From: Hymenobacter sedentarius
Lineage (GTDB): Bacteria; Bacteroidota; Bacteroidia; Cytophagales; Hymenobacteraceae
NCBI RefSeq assembly: GCF_001507645.1
Contig: NZ_CP013909.1
Coordinates: 4,216,001 to 4,280,000 of the forward strand
Direction of reading: 5' to 3'
DNA: 64,000 nucleotides
The translations under genes and the position numbers were made by a program. Positions within the stretch are counted from its first letter, which is position 1; each line of letters opens with the position of its first letter. Shown piece by piece: positions 61,906-64,000 of this stretch. The notes below the pieces were generated by a model. The model saw only the letters and a program-made list of their open reading frames with translations. It was not told the origin of the DNA and ran no database searches.

Positions 61906-62667
61906 ATGGCTTTCCTTTCTTCAGATACTCCGCTCGACGTTCTCAAGCACCTACTGCTCATTCTGGCCGTGGGGGTAGTGCTTGTGCTGGGCTTCTTTTA
62001 CGTTTACCTGCCCGTGAGCACCCACCACGGCGAAACCATCACGGTACCCAAGGTGACGGGCATGAACGTGGCCGACCTGGAAAACTACCTCGACGAGCGC
62101 AAACTGGCCTATTTCGTGGACGACTCCAGCTACAGCCCCAACATCCGGCCGTTTACGGTGCTGGTGCAGGACCCCGCGCCCGGCGAAAAAGTGAAGGAAG
62201 GCCGCAAAATCTACCTGCAGGTGAGCATGAAGAACCCGCCGGTAATTAAGATGCCCAAGCTCACCGACGGTTCGATGAAAAACGCCCAGCTCATCCTCAA
62301 CAGCTACGACCTGGTGGTGGGCCAAATCCAGCTGGTGCCCGACCTGGCGCAGAATGCCGTGCTCAAGCAATTGGTCAACGGCAAGGAAATAGCCCCCGGC
62401 GCCCCCATTGCCAAAGGCACCCGGGTAGACTTGGTGGTGGGCGACGGTCAGGGCAACCAAACCTTCCCCGTGCCTAAACTGGTGGACATGCCCGAAGACG
62501 AAGCCATTACCCTGCTCATTGGCCAGGGCCTGCAAAAAGGCGAAGTATTTGAGTTGCCCGCCGAGGCAGGCCAGACGCCCGGCACGGTGGTGCGCCAGCG
62601 CCCCATTTACGGCCCCGACGCCACCATCCGCATGGGCCAGCTAGTGGATATCTGGGTGGCTAAATAA
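61906..62667 (+). CDS. PASTA domain membrane protein
   Basis: 253 residues. One membrane helix at about 15-38 (LLLILAVGVVLVLGFFYVYL), then three PASTA repeats (about 43-110, 113-180, 183-253) with ITVPKVTGMNVADLENYLD, IKMPKLTDGSMKNAQLIL and FPVPKLVDMPEDEAITLL. PASTA domains bind peptidoglycan stem peptides or beta-lactams in kinases and PBPs; here no kinase or transpeptidase domain is attached. It follows the D-Ala ligase on the same strand, matching a cell-wall role. Confidence 0.92.
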   Translation: MAFLSSDTPLDVLKHLLLILAVGVVLVLGFFYVYLPVSTHHGETITVPKVTGMNVADLENYLDERKLAYFVDDSSYSPNIRPFTVLVQDPAPGEKVKEGRKIYLQVSMKNPPVIKMPKLTDGSMKNAQLILNSYDLVVGQIQLVPDLAQNAVLKQLVNGKEIAPGAPIAKGTRVDLVVGDGQGNQTFPVPKLVDMPEDEAITLLIGQGLQKGEVFELPAEAGQTPGTVVRQRPIYGPDATIRMGQLVDIWVAK

Positions 62668-62758
62668 GCAGGCAACCCCGCGGCGCGGCCACTTGTATAG
62701 CGTTGGAGATAAGCAATATTCTGCTGCGCCCGGCGTTGCCGGGCCTTAGGTTCTCTAT

Positions 62759-64000
62759 ATGACAACACTTTTCCGCAAGTATGGCTGCCGTCTGCTGCCG
62801 GCGCTGCTTTTGGCTGCCGGAACGGCTTCGGCCCAGGTAGCCCCGGCCCTGCCCCTGGCCGCCGACCCCGCCCGGGCCGCTTACGCCCCTTCGGCCGCCG
62901 AACGCCTGGCCCTGCGGCGCGGCACCACGGCCCTGGCCCTGCCTTTCTTCGACGACTTTACCTCGCCCCTCGAAGGCCGGCCCAAGGTGCAAAACTGGCT
63001 GCCCACCGGGGGCGCCCTGGTGAGCAACCGCCTGGCGGTGCAGCCCCTCACCCGCGGGGCCGCCACCCTCGACGGCCTCCGGGCCAACGGGCAGAGCTAC
63101 AGCGGCGTTATCAACAGCTCCTACGGCACCATCGACTCGCTGACGTCGCAACCCATTAACCTGGGCGGCCTCAGCACCAGCGACCAGGTGTACCTCAGCT
63201 TTGGCTGGCAAGCCGGCAGCATTGTGGGCGTGCCCAACGGCAACACCAGCAGCACGCCCGTGCGCCTGGAGCTCTTTCTGAAAACCAATACCGGCACCTG
63301 GGAATCGGCGTGGGTGTACCGCAGCGCCCGCCAGCGCACGCCTTTCAAGCAGCAGGTAATTGACCTGAACGCGGCTAAGTACCTGCACGGCGACTTCCAG
63401 TTTATGTTTATCGCCAGCGGCAATACGTCCGACAACAGCGACGGCTTCAGCGTGGACTACGTGGTGCTGGACCGCGGCCGCACGCGCGGCCTCGCCGACA
63501 CCACTTTCGTCGACATTGCCACCAGCGCGGGCCTGCGCGGCGGCAACCCCTCGGGGGGGCTGCGCAGCCCGTTGCGCCGGTTCGCGGCAATGCCGGTGTG
63601 GCAGTTCAACGCCGCCGCCCCGCCCACCAGCGAGCTCAACCCTCGCCTGGGCGTGAACATCAGCAACCTGAACGCGGGCTTGCTGCCCATTCCCATCAAT
63701 GTATTCGGCACCGTGCGGGAGCTGCCCGCAGGCGCGCCACTCGGCAACTGGCTGCAAGCCAGCCGCGCGTTGCCCGTCAACCCCCGCCAGGACAGCGTGA
63801 CGGGCCACGCCAACCGCGTAGCCGTGCCCACCTCCGGCACGCCCAAAACCCTGCGCTACACCCTGGCCCTCAACACGCAGGAAGGCAACCCGCGCACGCT
63901 GCCCAACGACACGATTTTTCGGGACGTGGAGCTGAATAATTATTACGCCTACGACGATGGCACGGCCGAAAACATCACCCAGCTCATTCCCTACTCCACG
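62759..64000 (+). CDS. Large secreted protein, 3' end outside window
   Basis: 414 codons are visible, open to the edge in frame. Signal peptide MTTLFRKYGCRLLPALLLAA, cleavage near ASAQ. The mature part begins with PFFDDFTSPL, has beta-sandwich-like repeats and YAYDDGTAEN at the edge. In this lineage proteins with this start usually end in a T9SS sorting domain, which cannot be checked here. Probably surface or secreted; function unknown. Confidence 0.85.
   Translation, partial: MTTLFRKYGCRLLPALLLAAGTASAQVAPALPLAADPARAAYAPSAAERLALRRGTTALALPFFDDFTSPLEGRPKVQNWLPTGGALVSNRLAVQPLTRGAATLDGLRANGQSYSGVINSSYGTIDSLTSQPINLGGLSTSDQVYLSFGWQAGSIVGVPNGNTSSTPVRLELFLKTNTGTWESAWVYRSARQRTPFKQQVIDLNAAKYLHGDFQFMFIASGNTSDNSDGFSVDYVVLDRGRTRGLADTTFVDIATSAGLRGGNPSGGLRSPLRRFAAMPVWQFNAAAPPTSELNPRLGVNISNLNAGLLPIPINVFGTVRELPAGAPLGNWLQASRALPVNPRQDSVTGHANRVAVPTSGTPKTLRYTLALNTQEGNPRTLPNDTIFRDVELNNYYAYDDGTAENITQLIPYST

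Overview
The window reads as chromosome from a GC-rich member of the Bacteroidota, most likely Hymenobacter or a close relative. Pointers are the short 287-residue RpoD-type sigma factor, a type IX secretion (Por) C-terminal sorting domain, TPR- and 7TM-type sensor histidine kinases, MbnP-family and DUF885 proteins, and many start-proximal TAnnTTTG promoter boxes typical of Bacteroidota. Genus is an inference; no rRNA is present.

Region 1 (about 0.6-29.6 kb) is a run of mostly single-gene units separated by 100-650 bp spacers. Many products are secreted hydrolases: two S9 peptidases, DUF885, a CocE/NonD-type hydrolase, an M1 aminopeptidase, a class C beta-lactamase-like serine hydrolase, an M20 amidohydrolase and two alpha/beta hydrolases. 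A creatininase-like protein, a peroxiredoxin, small VOC, Dabb and HAD enzymes, and one TPR sensor kinase are also here. An IS5-family element sits at 655-1500.

Region 2 (29.8-42.9 kb) is the most unusual part: five paralogous hybrid-length sensor histidine kinases head to tail on the minus strand with 2-21 bp spacing, in the sensor order 7TM, TPR, 7TM, TPR, TPR from promoter to end, and with no response regulator. The last one is frameshifted, and an IS1182-type element lies just behind it. A sixth paralog stands alone at 21.9-24.2 kb and shares its promoter/leader with the head of the array although its sensor domain is of the other type.

Region 3 (43.2-50.7 kb) holds two paralogous secreted esterases with C-terminal TPR flanking an RpoD-family sigma factor, an M61 glycyl-aminopeptidase-like enzyme, a 148-bp MITE, a small excisionase-like HTH gene and a CAT-anticodon tRNA.

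Region 4 (50.8-64 kb) looks like core chromosome: HAD phosphatase, M50 protease, glycosyltransferase, a three-gene MbnP/metal-type cluster, pgk, a double-length D-Ala-D-Ala ligase fusion, a PASTA protein and a partial large secreted protein.

The spacers of regions 1-3 carry at least 20 copies of an intergenic repeat built around CGGACCGTTTTCNTGAACG. All three mobile insertions (IS5, IS1182-type, MITE) interrupt a copy of it, two of them at the same GGTC. I saw no copy after about 49.7 kb, where two other structured repeat families replace it.
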